Part shown: one piece after another, positions 32,134 through 41,540 of the stretch
How the letters are laid out: every line of letters starts with the position of its first letter
Position numbering within the stretch: position 1 is the first letter of the stretch
From: Aporrectodea caliginosa
Taxonomy: Eukaryota; Annelida; Clitellata; Crassiclitellata; Lumbricidae
DNA: 64,000 nt
NCBI GenBank assembly: GCA_020284085.1
Contig: JACEVL010000030.1
Coordinates: forward strand, 207,001 to 271,000
Direction of reading: 5' to 3'
Position numbers and translations under genes: made by a program
The notes under the pieces: generated by a model
Told to the model about the DNA's origin: nothing
The model's database searches: none
Seen by the model: the letters and a program-made list of their open reading frames with translations, nothing else

Positions 32134-32551
32134 ATGGAGGCGACGCTGATCATAATATTACCTGTTAAGGAAAGAATTGTATACAAAATCGCCATCATCA
32201 CCTACAACTGCGTAACAACGAAAACTCCCTCATACCTTTCCGACCTCCTTCAAATTCACATGCCCTCAAGGAACATGCGATCTTCCGGAAATCGAACCCT
32301 AGTCTTGCACCGCTGTCGCACTACAACTGCATCAAGATCCTTCGTCTCAGCAGCCCTTCGAATATGGAACAATCTTCCTACGGACATTAGAAATTCTACA
32401 GCCCTCGCTGTCTTCAAGAAACATCTAAAAACTGAACTTTTCACACAGGCCCATCTTGAGTGATTTACCTCTGCTCCTCAAAGTGCTTCTGAATCGTTGC
32501 TTCGAGTCATCGACTGCTTACGAACTACGGCACTCAAATCTCTATTATTAA

Positions 32552-32594
<43 letters not shown>

Positions 32595-32600
32595 TGTTAT
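32134..32600 (+). pseudogene. L2/CR1-like LINE C-terminal fragment with ATT tail
   Basis: Duplicate of 15101-15535 with three visible amino-acid differences in the 109-codon frame (for example SFVSAALRIW against SFISAAPRIW) and a longer (ATT)n tail (32547-32593). The frame is preserved in both copies, which probably reflects the youth of the duplication rather than function. Confidence 0.8.
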
Positions 32601-33018
32601 AACATTGCATCGTTAAACAGCAACTAACCAACCAAATAAAAATTTGAATTTAGACACCTTAATGAGATGCTTCTTTTGTCAATATAACCAGTTGGCCTTG
32701 ATATTCTTTGTATTCGTCGTCATTACATTTGGCTGTAAGCAAGGCTGCACACTGTCAATTCGACTCTACAATTATAACTCCGCCATTGCCCTACTTGTGA
32801 TAGTGCCAGTCCCAAGCCTGAAAGAAAAAGAAGGGGGCGTCGCTAATCATCCTATTTATGACACGGTGTCATTAAACAGGAACTAACTAACTTTAAGCGA
32901 TAGATGATCTATGCGTCTTTGTCTGAATTTTGTTTTCAAATAGCAGACAAAATTGTAAACCCTAAAAATATTTTATATAAATATTATCAGGCAGTGCCAG
33001 TCCCACGCCTAGAAAAAG

Positions 33019-33318
33019 GTTGTCTATTGGTTGGATCGATCGCCTTAGACACCTTTGAAATGAGATCAACCAGTTCTATATACATGTAAGGATTGGACAC
33101 GATTACTAAGATGTTGAAAAATTGTATGTACGTGTATGCGCGATTGTTTTATGAGCAACATGTGACACGGTTGTCTATTGGTTGGATCGATCGCCTTAGA
33201 CACCTTTGAAATGAGATCAACCAGTTCTATATACATGTAAGGATTGGACACGATTACTAAGATGTTGAAAAATTGTATGTACGTGTATGCGCGATTGTTT
33301 TATGAGCACCATGTGACG
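33019..33318 (+). repeat. Perfect 150-bp tandem duplication of the receptor 3'-flank module
   Basis: Two adjacent units (33019-33168 and 33169-33318) start GGTTGTCTATTGGTTGGATC and contain CGCCTTAGACACCTTTGAAA. They are identical except at the last positions. A third, diverged unit follows at 33319-33420. Confidence 0.8.
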
Positions 33319-33514
33319 CGGGAGTCGATTTGTCTGAGAGATCGACTTAGATACCTTTAAAACGGAGTAAACCGATGCTATATAAGGAGGGGACGCGAGC
33401 AGTGATTAATAGATTAATCACCTATCGTGTCCCATCTCCATATAGCATCGTATGACATCGTTTTAAAGGTGTATAAAGGCAAGTACAGCTATTAATCGCT
33501 TTATTATAACCACA

Positions 33515-33580
33515 GTTTAACGTCGTCCTATGACATCAATTGTCGTCAACGGCCTTTGATGTCATAGGACGACGTTAAAC
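33515..33580 (+). repeat. 25-bp perfect inverted repeat
   Basis: Arms 33515-33539 and 33556-33580 are exact reverse complements (GTTTAACGTCGTCCTATGAC...), with a 16-base spacer containing GTCGTCAACGG. It is formed by two opposed copies of the dispersed ACGTTAAAC module. Flanking blocks (33370-33410 against 33420-33470: CCGATGCTATATA and TATAGCATCG) are also opposed. Confidence 0.85.
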
Positions 33581-33819
33581 TCATATGTCAGATTTGTGTA
33601 TGAGATTAACTACTTTATGTTGCAAAAATATTGAATATTAATGAAATTGTAAAGCTCCATTTGACACCTTTAATGGTGTCTTTCGGATGCTATACGTTTC
33701 TGGTTCTGATTGTATTGTATATTTTCCGTATTGTCGTCAACGGCCTTTGATGTCATAAGACGACGTTAAACTGTGGTTAAATAAAATAAAGAAATTGCAT
33801 TGTTACACACTAATTATTG

Positions 33820-34057
33820 TATTGTATTGTATTGTATTTGAACACTTGTTATAGCGCCCCTACAAGATTTCCCATTCAGAGGCGCTCCCGACTACTGCGC
33901 GAACGCTGAATCGGAGTTTCACGCCGAAGCGCATGAGCAATTGCGAGTGAAGGACTTGCCCAGGGTGCCTAAGCGGCGACTTTGAGGTGGATTCGAACCC
34001 GCAACCCTCCAGCTGCAAGGCACCGAACATACCCCTAAACCACCGCGCCCCAGTTGT
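33820..34057 (-). repeat. tRNA-derived SINE, family C
   Basis: Near-identical to 25265-25512 on the minus strand, with the same A box (GCGCGGTGGTTTAGGGG) and B box (GCGGGTTCGAATCC). The flanks carry ATTGTATTGTATTGT repeats on both sides, the SINE tail and a possible target-site duplication. Confidence 0.8.
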
Positions 34058-34097
34058 ATTGTGATGTGTTGTATTGTGTGTTGTATTGTACTCCACG

Positions 34098-34232
34098 TTT
34101 ATAATGCGACCGAGCCACCCGCAGTAAAGATCCGAGAAATTAATCTCTGATAAACCGACCCGACCGGGAAGCGAACCCGGGGCGCCGGCGTGACGAGCAG
34201 GCTACCAACCCACTCGGCCACTCAGGATCCTC
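34098..34232 (-). repeat. tRNA-derived SINE, family D (Ser/Leu-like head)
   Basis: Minus strand: GAGTGGCCGAGTGGGTTGGT (A box), a long variable region, CCCCGGGTTCGCTTCCCGG (perfect T-stem and B box), then the body TCAGAGATTAATTTCTCGGA and TTTACTGCGGGTGGCTCGGT. It keeps better tRNA folding potential than the other SINEs, but the body and GTATTGTATTG tail mark it as a SINE. Confidence 0.7.
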
Positions 34233-34249
34233 AATTATGTTCGCGCTGA

Positions 34250-34850
34250 AGAAATTTCGAGATTACGATTACAAGACTCGCAGAAAAAAAGTTCTTCCCG
34301 CGTACCCACAAATATTTTACAGTCATCCAAAAGACCTTACAGAAATTTGGCAAACAACCTTGAAACAAACTTTCTACGAATATTATTAGTCTATGATTCT
34401 GGAGTCTTGCTCAGCAACGCTTATCTTCCTTCTCACGAAGGTTTCGTTAAATAAATATAGGAACATTGCTGCTGTAAGCAGCTTTCTTAGACAAAAGAAC
34501 GGTGAGAACAGTTCATAAAAATTTCAGTCGACGCCAACGGTCTTTGATCCACAAAAGTCGATCGAGGCTAGATATTACTATATTAACACGCTCAAATTAA
34601 ACACCTTTAATAGTCGGCTTGATCCGACTATATAATTTTGTCGGTTCCGTTGCTAAGGCATATTTATCAGGATGTCAACGGTCTTTGCTGTGTAAGATTT
34701 CGTCAAACTTTGGGGGAAAAAATCAATGTTCGTAATCCGCCACTGCCTGCGATCGGGTGGTGCCAGGTCCAAGTCTGGATAAAGGAGGAGGGCAGCGCTA
34801 ATAATCATCTCCGTTGTACAGCAGCATCGGGAAACAAAAACTGGGCCTAT
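34250..34850 (+). repeat. Dispersed repeat family R, copy 2
   Basis: Same order as copy 1: CGAGATTACGATTAC, CGCGTACCCACAAATATTTT, TTCTACGAATATTATTAGTC, AACGGTGAGAACAGTTCA, GTCGACGCCAACGGTCTTTG, then AAACACCTTTAATAG, a perfect 8-bp stem-loop (34610-34631), TATATAA and a GCCAGGTCCAAGTCTGG module. Interrupted on its right side by the TIR element at 34866. Confidence 0.7.
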
Positions 34851-34865
34851 CCACCCAATTGGGTA

Positions 34866-35545
34866 CTTGTCGGTTAATTCACCCCATTTCATTTTTCCAA
34901 TGGTAATGACTTCCCCACGTTAAATTAATTCACCCCATTCAACTGGTGTCGAAAACACAGCACGATATTCCTGGGTACTGAACAATGAACATTGAATTAA
35001 CGCAATTAGCAAAACATTCAGATCTTGTGATTTATTCTTAAAGTCAGTCATTGTTTTTCCATGAGTAGCATAACAGGCAAGCTTATAGAATCGGGGACTC
35101 AAATACATAATGCGTAAGTTTACGCCAACAATTCGTCTTATATACGGCATATTTAAAGAATAGCCTATACTTACTTATATTTTAGCCCGTGTATATTCCA
35201 GGTCAACCAATGACAGTTTCGTAATTAGAAAACATCGACGACACTAACCCTAACCCTGACCCTAAACCGACCCTCACGACGCGTAACAACGACGCATCAG
35301 CTGAACCTAACCGACATAGATTATAGAACTTTACGTCGTGAGGGTCGGTTAGGGTCAGGGTTAGGGTTGGTGTCGTCATTAGAAGACAGATAAAGGCTAC
35401 GACATAATGCGTCTTATGAAACTGTTACAAAATGGACGAACTTGTACGGATATGACGTCAGCACTAGCTAGGACTGTGCTTAAAAGGACAGAAACAGCGT
35501 AAAAATTTATTCCCGGACATGAAATGTGGTGAATTAACCGACAAG
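34866..35545 (+). mobile_element. TIR element (Tc1/mariner-like MITE?) with a telomere-like inverted repeat
   Basis: Terminal inverted repeats of 27 bases with one mismatch: CTTGTCGGTTAATTCACCCC at the left (34866) and, reversed, CTTGTCGGTTAATTCACCAC at the right (ending 35545). The flanking dinucleotide TA is on both sides (34864-34865, 35546-35547), as expected for TA target duplication. 680 bases, no transposase. Inside lies the inverted repeat at 35228-35382. Confidence 0.75.
35228..35382 (+). repeat. Inverted repeat containing TTAGGG-like telomere motifs
   Basis: The left arm carries ACACTAACCCTAACCCTGAC and CCTCACGACG. The right arm carries CGTCGTGAGGGTCGGTTAGG and GTCAGGGTTAGGGTTGG, and GTGTCGTC closes it. 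Arms are about 40 bases with small mismatches around a roughly 60-base spacer. Motifs match the metazoan telomere repeat TTAGGG but are only two or three units long. Confidence 0.75.
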
Positions 35546-35559
35546 TAGGCCTACCGAAG

Positions 35560-35850
35560 AATGCTTTGTTCTTTCCAGCCAGACAGAAAGAGACAACCAA
35601 TGGGACTCACTTACTCCTTGTGTACGACGGATCATAGGGTTCAGCGTTAACGAAGATCTCTGTTCCGAAAATCAGGGCATTTATTAAGCGAAACGATCTA
35701 TGTGGATGCGCGATCAATCTGTGATACGGTTAGAGTGTTCGCCTTAGACACCTTTAAAACGACGTCAACCGGTGCTATATATTATAAGGATCGGACTCGA
35801 TAGTCGATTAGTAATCATGCTTTTCGGACACATTTGAAACGATCATGGGA
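35560..35850 (+). pseudogene. Receptor terminal-exon duplicate, copy C (TM6-TM7 deleted)
   Basis: An intact acceptor TTGTTCTTTCCAG is followed by CCAGACAGAAAGAGACAACC, then after GGGACTC it jumps to ACTTACTCCTTGTGTACGAC, the last codons of the main copy, and continues into the 3' flank (CAGGGCATTTATTAAGCG, CCTTAGACACCTTTAAAACG). About 350 bases with TM6-TM7 are missing. Copies B and C share the TTACT variant of the main copy's TGACT but have different left deletion points. Confidence 0.75.
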
Positions 35851-35939
35851 AACAAGCAGCAAAGAAAATCTAAAGAAGAACAAATGAATAGAAACAAATT
35901 AACATATGATGCTGTAAAACATTGGATACTACAAGTACT

Positions 35940-36130
35940 ACAAGTAGAGTGAGCGTTTGGCTTGGAACACACAGAGTGCGGGTTCGAGATTTCGAGCCTC
36001 CTTGTGGCAGTTCCTCCTCCCCTTGCACTGTCACCGTGTAGGCACCCTGAGAAAGTCGCGCACACAAGATTACTCAGCGACATCGTTTGAAACCCATTCA
36101 TTTATAATTACAATTATATTTTGTAATGGC
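35940..36130 (+). repeat. SINE family B, decayed
   Basis: GAGTGCGGGTTCGAGATTTC (B box with a short internal duplication), then ACCCTGAGAAAGTCGCGCAC, GATTACTCAGCGACATCG and a TGTAATGGCGCCTAAT end, as at 18973 and 20290. Confidence 0.6.
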
Positions 36131-36224
36131 GCCTAATTACCCCCCACAATAGTAATAATAACACGGCCATTGACTGCAGAACGCGTTGGACAAGAAAAGA
36201 AATACTCATGATAATAATATTATT

Positions 36225-36620
36225 TAACATTGTATTGAAAAATGAATCAAATTCAGGGTAAAACATTAATTATAATAAGAAAATACTTCGATGGATGACA
36301 GACAGAAAGAAAGACAGACAAACATACAGACACACGAAGACCTGCAGACAGACAGGGTTTTTGGCCTATATAGCAAGACAAATAGGCAGACAGATAAAAA
36401 TAAGCCAGCGCTATAGTTTCATGAATAACATGTGACACAGTAGGCCTATAGTCGTGTGGTTAGAGCGATCGAGAAAGACACCTCTACTGAGGTGTTGACT
36501 GCTTATATATATAAAAAGGCTTGGATCAATGAGCTGTAATATGCCAAACTAATCTTTGTCGGCGGCAACGGCCTATGTTGTCATAAGCTGCCGTTAAACT
36601 GTGGATCCATCCAAAAACTC
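36225..36620 (+). repeat. Duplicate of the receptor upstream region plus flank modules
   Basis: 36235-36360 matches 19440-19560 (AACATTAATTATAATAAGAA, then a CAGACAGAAAGAAAGACAGA tract). 36425-36610 holds GTGACACAGTA, GACACCTCTACTGAGGTGT (a 7-bp stem-loop) with TATATATATA, and an AATCTTTGTCGGCGGCAACG module. No exon remains. Confidence 0.55.
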
Positions 36621-36629
36621 ACTTTTTCT

Positions 36630-36790
36630 CATCCTCCAATGATAACCTTGTAACGTGAAGAGTACGGGTTCGAGCCTCCATTTCTGAGACGGTTTCTGTA
36701 AAGGGACCTTGACCAAGTCCTTCACTCACAATTGTTAAGTGCCATCGATTGATGTTTCGTCATCAGGGATTGGCGCAATATAAATGTAAA
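36630..36790 (+). repeat. tRNA-derived SINE, family B, head decayed
   Basis: GAGTACGGGTTCGAGCCTCC (B box), GTAAAGGGACCTTGACCAAG and a CATCGATTGATGTTTCGTCA..GGGATTGGCGCAATATAAAT end. The A-box part is not recognisable. Confidence 0.6.
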
Positions 36791-37213
36791 TTATAATGTG
36801 CTCTAGGAAGTTTGTGTAAGTTGCAGTATTTGCCACCAAAACACTTTGTCCTGGCCCGACGTGGGCCAAATACGTTCCGGTGTGAATTGTCGATTGCCCC
36901 ATGTTGCCCCTGCAGGATGCCAGTCTGGTAACCCAGAGCTGTGGAGTTCAAATTCCTGCCTGAGTAGAAAGGTCTCGCAGAACTTTTGTTCTATAGCGCC
37001 ACTTTCGCACGTGGCTGTAAAATAAGAATATGGACAAATATTGTGACGTCATGTGGAAGATCGGATGACAAGCGTATGTGTTTGTACCGAACAACAGATA
37101 CTCATTTATGGTAATAATATTACATAAATGGTAGCGATGTAACAGAATCAGTCACTCACGCGTATGAAACTGTTGTTTAGCCTCGGCGTATACGCTTGAG
37201 TTTTATTTTAAAG

Positions 37214-37270
37214 AAAGAAACTGAAAGTACCGATGAAGAGATTATCTTCATCGGTACTTTCAGTTTCTTT
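37214..37270 (+). ncRNA. Perfect 26-bp stem, 5-nt loop hairpin (candidate small-RNA precursor)
   Basis: Arms 37214-37239 and 37245-37270 are exact reverse complements (AAAGAAACTGAAAGTACCGA...), with loop GATTA, followed by TCTTTTCTTTTTT. Stem size fits a short hairpin RNA, and the T-run would stop RNA polymerase III. No host gene or promoter is visible, so the transcript is hypothetical. It could equally be a mobile-element end or a simple palindrome. Confidence 0.4.
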
Positions 37271-37279
37271 TCTTTTTTA

Positions 37280-38460
37280 AGTCAAACCAGCTTACAAAGA
37301 AGTAACGTCACAGGCTGAGAGTTGATGAGCTCTCTTTTATTTTATGCTGATAACAATCTCTAGATAAATCCCGCGTCCTCTCCCAAGGCCATCTCAGATC
37401 AACTAATTTTAACGCGATTTGGTGAATATAAGAATACAGTGATATTGCTTAATAAAGGTGTCTAAAATGAGCCTTTTTGTGATGAATAATAAGTTATTTC
37501 TACAGCATCATGTGCCTGCACAGCCGTTAGCATAGACTGAACGTCAAGCCAGGATTTAAAAGAAATCCATTTTGTAGCACACGGGATACACTCTCGCTCT
37601 CTGGTATAGACGAGTTATTTTGACCGACGATTGGATTGGATTGAGAGCTTAACGATTATCTTATGGCAATGTAGACAGCTGACGTTGATAGAAATTATTC
37701 TGAACACTTCTCACCGTTTACTGGGCATAACAGATCTCCTCTGCTCCCATAACACATCTATATTCTGGTAACCGAACCTCGTTTTTCACTTGATATCTTT
37801 GGACAACTCTTCTGACACGACGCAGAGCTCGTGAATAAGCTGGCGCCCTATATAAATTCTGAGATTACGATCACGATAATGGAAGATAATTATAATTACT
37901 CCAACTTAATTGGTTGAGTGGATAACAGCCACCAAACGAATGTTCAAGAATTTTTGTTAATAACTCTCCCTAGGACAACTATGCCTATATCTTAGAATTG
38001 TGATGTTTTAAAAGGTGTCCAGTGGCCTAAATGTTTTGTGTCCAGCGTCCGTTTTGTCTCTGCCAGGGCCGCTGACGTTGATCACATCTATTCTGAAACT
38101 GAATTGAATATAGAATTCTATTCTTTGGAACTGTCGTAAGCGTAAGCGTAAGCTCCAAACTTCTAAAGCGCCACTCGAAAGACAAGCGCAGGGCAACAGC
38201 TTAAATAAGAGTGCTGTCACGATGATAATATTCTTCGTAATTACAACGTGTCGTTAAATAGTAATTAATCAAATCGATCGCCGAAAAAAACAACAAATCA
38301 AACTTACAGAAAGTCGACGGCAACGGCTTTGGTATTCCAGTAAGATGACGCTAAACACTGAATATTACTAATAATTTGTTACGATCTCTTTAGACACCTT
38401 TTAAATTTCGACACAAAGCTCTATATATAATTGTCATTTACTATCGATCTCATATTTTTG
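37280..38460. other. No gene; dispersed modules
   Basis: 37990-38300 is a duplicate of the 24090-24370 region in the same orientation (AAAAGGTGTC, GTGTCCAGCGTCCGTTTTGT). 38395-38440 carries TTAGACACCTTTTAAATT + CTATATATAATTGTC. 37620-37720 has a TATGGCAATGTAGACAGCTG..CTCACCGTTT block shared with 8130 and 61965. No ORF supported. Confidence 0.45.
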
Positions 38461-38479
38461 CTGAGAAAAGGTTACCTTG

Positions 38480-38968
38480 TTACCTTGTGCTGTCAGTTCC
38501 TGGAACTCTTGCGACCTTCATGATCAAGCCTCTCCATTTCCTTCTGTCCGCCGTCGCATCTCTCAGTTCTGCCAAATTCATTCCAGTTGTTTCATGTATC
38601 TCGTCCATCCACTTTTTCCTTGGTCGTCCTTGTTTTCTCCTTCCCTCTCCATATGCTAACATCATTTCCTTTTCCAATCCATCTGATCGCATGACATGAC
38701 CAAAGAACCTCAACTTTGCTCTTAGCACTGTTTGTTGTAGTGTCTCTTCATTCTCAATTCCGATACTCATGCGCACCCAATCGTTGGTCCTTTTCTCTTT
38801 CCATGATATTCTCTGCATCTTCCTCCATATCCACATTTCGCATGCGTAAATCTTTTTTTTCATTTTCTTGGTCATTGTCCATGTCTCACTGCCGTATGTT
38901 ACTGTTGGTATGATCAGAGCCTTCACCAATCTTTTTTCGTGTCTATACTCACATGTTTGTCCTTCCAT
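38480..38968 (-). pseudogene. RTE-like ORF2 C-terminal fragment
   Basis: 162 codons: LIIPTVTYGSETWTMTKKM, RRMQRISWK-type and RAKLRFFGHVMRSDGLEKEM, then GRRKQGRPRKKWMDEI and RRKWRGLIMKVAR. This is the conserved C-terminal region of RTE-like ORF2, following on from 38923-39516 after a frameshift. Confidence 0.85.
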
Positions 38969-39516
38969 ATTTTTTCCAGACCATTCATTGCAGTTTTTCC
39001 TATCGCTACTCTACGATTTATTTCCATATCACACTTTCCCTCTTTTTCTATTACTGATCCCAAAAACGTGAAGCTAGTTACCGTTTCTATTTCCTCTCCG
39101 TCTACTTCAAAACTGTCCTCCTCCTCTGTTGTCATGATCTTTGTCTTCTTTATATTGAAGTAGAGTCCTGCTTTCTCACTTTCACTCTTAAGCCTTCTTA
39201 TCAGTTCTACCAAATCGGTTTTTTTACCCGCCAATAGTGTTGTATCATCAGCGTATCTCAGATTGTTCATTGTTCTTCCCGCTATCTTTATTCCTTCCAC
39301 AGCCTCATCCATTCCCGCCTGCCTCATTATCCTTTCAGCGTACATATTAAATAGGAAAGGAGACAGAATGCATCCTTGCCGCACTCCCTTCCTTATTCTC
39401 AATCTGTCAGTATCTCCATATTCAGTCCTTATCACCGCTATCTGATCTTCGTACAGACCCCTAAGAAGTTGTATCAAGTGTTTCGGTATTCCCATTTCTC
39501 CCAACAGAGCTTCCAA
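38923..39516 (-). pseudogene. RTE-like ORF2 fragment, reverse transcriptase core
   Basis: 197 codons: GEMGIPKHLIQLLRGLY, RIRKGVRQGCILSPFLFNMY (motif B) and NNLRYADDTTLLAG (motif C, catalytic YADD), then KTKIMTTEEE and FTFLGSVIEKEGKCDMEINR (the LG thumb motif). The frame continues upstream of the listed TTG to the truncation point. A -1 frame change at about 38923-38968 breaks it from the C-terminal part. Confidence 0.85.
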
Positions 39517-39545
39517 ATTCCAACATGTAATTGTCGATTTATTTA

Positions 39546-40405
39546 ATAACTTCTAATTGTGCCGCTGCCTAATGCACAAGGAAGGCATCGTCCATTCGGG
39601 CGCTACAGCCAACCAGTAATCAGGTCAATACCCAGAAGATCTGTTGACTCAGACAGAGAGTTTATGATGGTAATGAAAAGCCTTCTATATTTAGAGCACC
39701 ATGGGTTAATGCCTTGTGCCTTAGACACCAGCATGATTAAAGTTACTAAATACAATTACATGTTGAACTTTGACGTTAGGTTCTACATGTTCTATATTGT
39801 TCCATGTAGAATCTTTAATATTCGTACGGAATACGGAGGCGAATAGTGGCTATGCCACAGTTGCAGTCCCAATGCTGAGAAGAAGGGAACATAGTGATGA
39901 TATTGTTTGATTGATTGTGCTGTTGGTTTATTCTGTTGCAGCGCACTTCAGCACATGGCCAAAAAGTACAAAATCAACGAGTCAGACTTTTCCGTCTGCT
40001 GTTCTAAGTGTCCTTTCAGAGCTACGGACAATAATTATATTGTTTCACAACGGAAACTATTGTGTCGGTTCTGTAATATTCTTCAAAACTATGCTTAAAA
40101 CTCGTCGGTTTCACCTTGCCTGCCCTGTAGTTCGATTATAGTTTTTCTGACTGCATTATGATAATGACCCTATAGAAGTCTACTTTAGATTGAATAGCTT
40201 TACATTATGCTAATTCTGCAACAGCATGAATGCTGTGAATTGTTTCTAGAAATACCACTTTCATATTTATTATTACTAGAGGTTGTGATGTTTAAAGTAT
40301 GCTTCAATTTTTGTGCTGATTCAGTCGATGGGCTTTGTTTTGATGTGTACTTGCGTGCCGGGTTAAGATCTAATTTTCAGTTTCTTCACTAGTCTTCTCT
40401 CAAAT
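39546..40405. other. No gene recognised
   Basis: Short ORFs only, none with recognisable motifs. A weak GCCACAGTTGCAGTCCCAAT..GAAGAAGG block at 39855 resembles the GCCAGTCCCAAG module. Confidence 0.4.
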
Positions 40406-40429
40406 AAACAGTTGGGCTAATGAAGCAAT

Positions 40430-40860
40430 AAGCATGCTTGGACCGAGTTTTGCGCTCTGCAGTTTGCCTCATTGGGCAAATTCCCAAGTATGGTCACGTT
40501 TCCAGCTACATGCGGGTGGTCCTTTCACTGGCTCCCTATCTTCAGGTGCATTGCGTACAGGGTAGCTGCCCTGGTTTGGCGTTGATTTCGGGTGTCCCAG
40601 GCGTCACCTTTGCTTCATAGAAAAAGGAGTTTTTGTGGTTCTGTTCGCTCGTACCGCAACTATTCGGAATCGAGCTTGTTTTGTGGTAGGCCCAGTGATC
40701 TGGGATGGTCTTCTATGTCTACACTGTGCCTGAAACTTTATTCACTAAACGTAACACTTGTTTTTGGGCGCGTTGGAGTCGGGAGCACCAGTAGTTTCCT
40801 TGAAGGGGTGCTATATAAATTCCCGAATGAATTAATAAATATCCCTATGATGAATTAGAT
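40430..40860 (+). pseudogene. CR1/L2-like LINE C-terminal remnant
   Basis: The + frame reads VLRSAVCLIGQIPKYGHVSS then YMR, a degraded form of the (A)ARLIGxxPRFxHIS block. It is followed by a frame-shifted stretch and a GGGTGCTATATAAATTCCCG tail with AATGAATTAATAAAT. Several stops and frame changes; not functional. Confidence 0.6.
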
Positions 40861-41540
40861 AGGAAAGCATGCATTGAGAATGATGCCTTTCGTTTTCCAC
40901 AGTTTTCTCCACATATGGATGACTCACAATTACAGGACTTTAATTTTTAAAAATGGAATGCATTGTGATGTGAAGATTTCCTGGTGTTAGTCCAAACATT
41001 TGTTTAATAAATGTATAATGTAGTTCAAAAATGTGTGATGTGTTTTATTGTTTTGGATATGTTTCCAATAATTGCATGTAGAAATGAAATCTTAGAAAAG
41101 ACCCTGGGCTGTTTGCCTGATTGATTAAAATATTTGTGGTCTAGTTCTTGTTTTGGTTTATTTTGTTTAGTTTTTGGATATGTTTAACCTTCGCAGGACG
41201 GAGAGGGGTAAATAATTACCCCAGGGGTGTTTGAATGCTGATTGCGGAGCAACCGTTGGCAGTTATAATTTGGCGTTCCATGTGTTTACAAGTTAATACC
41301 TCTGACATATTCTGACACCAAAGCCAGGAAAATGTCATGTTGGGGAAGAAGATTTTTGAGTTCAAAGTGTCCTGGGGTAAAAATTTACCCCTCTTCGTCC
41401 TCGACGTCGTTAATTATTCGTTCATGGTGAATATGCATTTTCAAAGATATTTTTCATAAGTAACCTGTAATCAGAAATAAAGAACTGAATCTACCGTGGA
41501 ATTCGATTTCAATAGTTGCAATAATTTTGGGAGTGCACTT

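Larger units (their letters stand above)
31300..33018 (+). repeat. Segmental duplication, copy 2 (uninterrupted)
   Basis: Colinear with 12880-15930 but lacking the 1.4-kb LINE. The SINE A head at 31740 has lost its A-box TTAGCGTG (reads TATTGGCTGTACTGTC). The homology stops at 33018 (GAAAAAGGT), where the receptor 3'-flank module begins. Confidence 0.8.
38466..39545 (-). mobile_element. RTE-like non-LTR retrotransposon, 5'-truncated
   Basis: A minus-strand element starts within the reverse transcriptase near 39545 and ends in a tandem AAGGTAACAAGGTAAC tail at 38466-38485. No endonuclease is present. The two coding pieces below are in different frames. The tail type and the GVRQGCILSP..YADD architecture point to the RTE clade or a close relative. 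Confidence 0.75.

Noticed and set aside
33019..33318. CRISPR-like or other array of spaced repeats
   Set aside because: A simple 150-bp tandem duplication with no short repeat-spacer pattern. The genome is eukaryotic.
34098..34232. Functional tRNA-Ser-like gene on the minus strand
   Set aside because: Good A and B boxes, but the sequence runs on into a SINE body and a GTATTGTATTG tail, and no clean acceptor stem could be paired by eye.
34638..34877. 79-codon ORFs on both strands
   Set aside because: Inside family R. Stop-free by chance, not shared by other copies.
35240..35370. Chromosome end or fused telomere
   Set aside because: Only two or three TTAGGG-like units per arm, in opposed orientation, inside a small TIR element.
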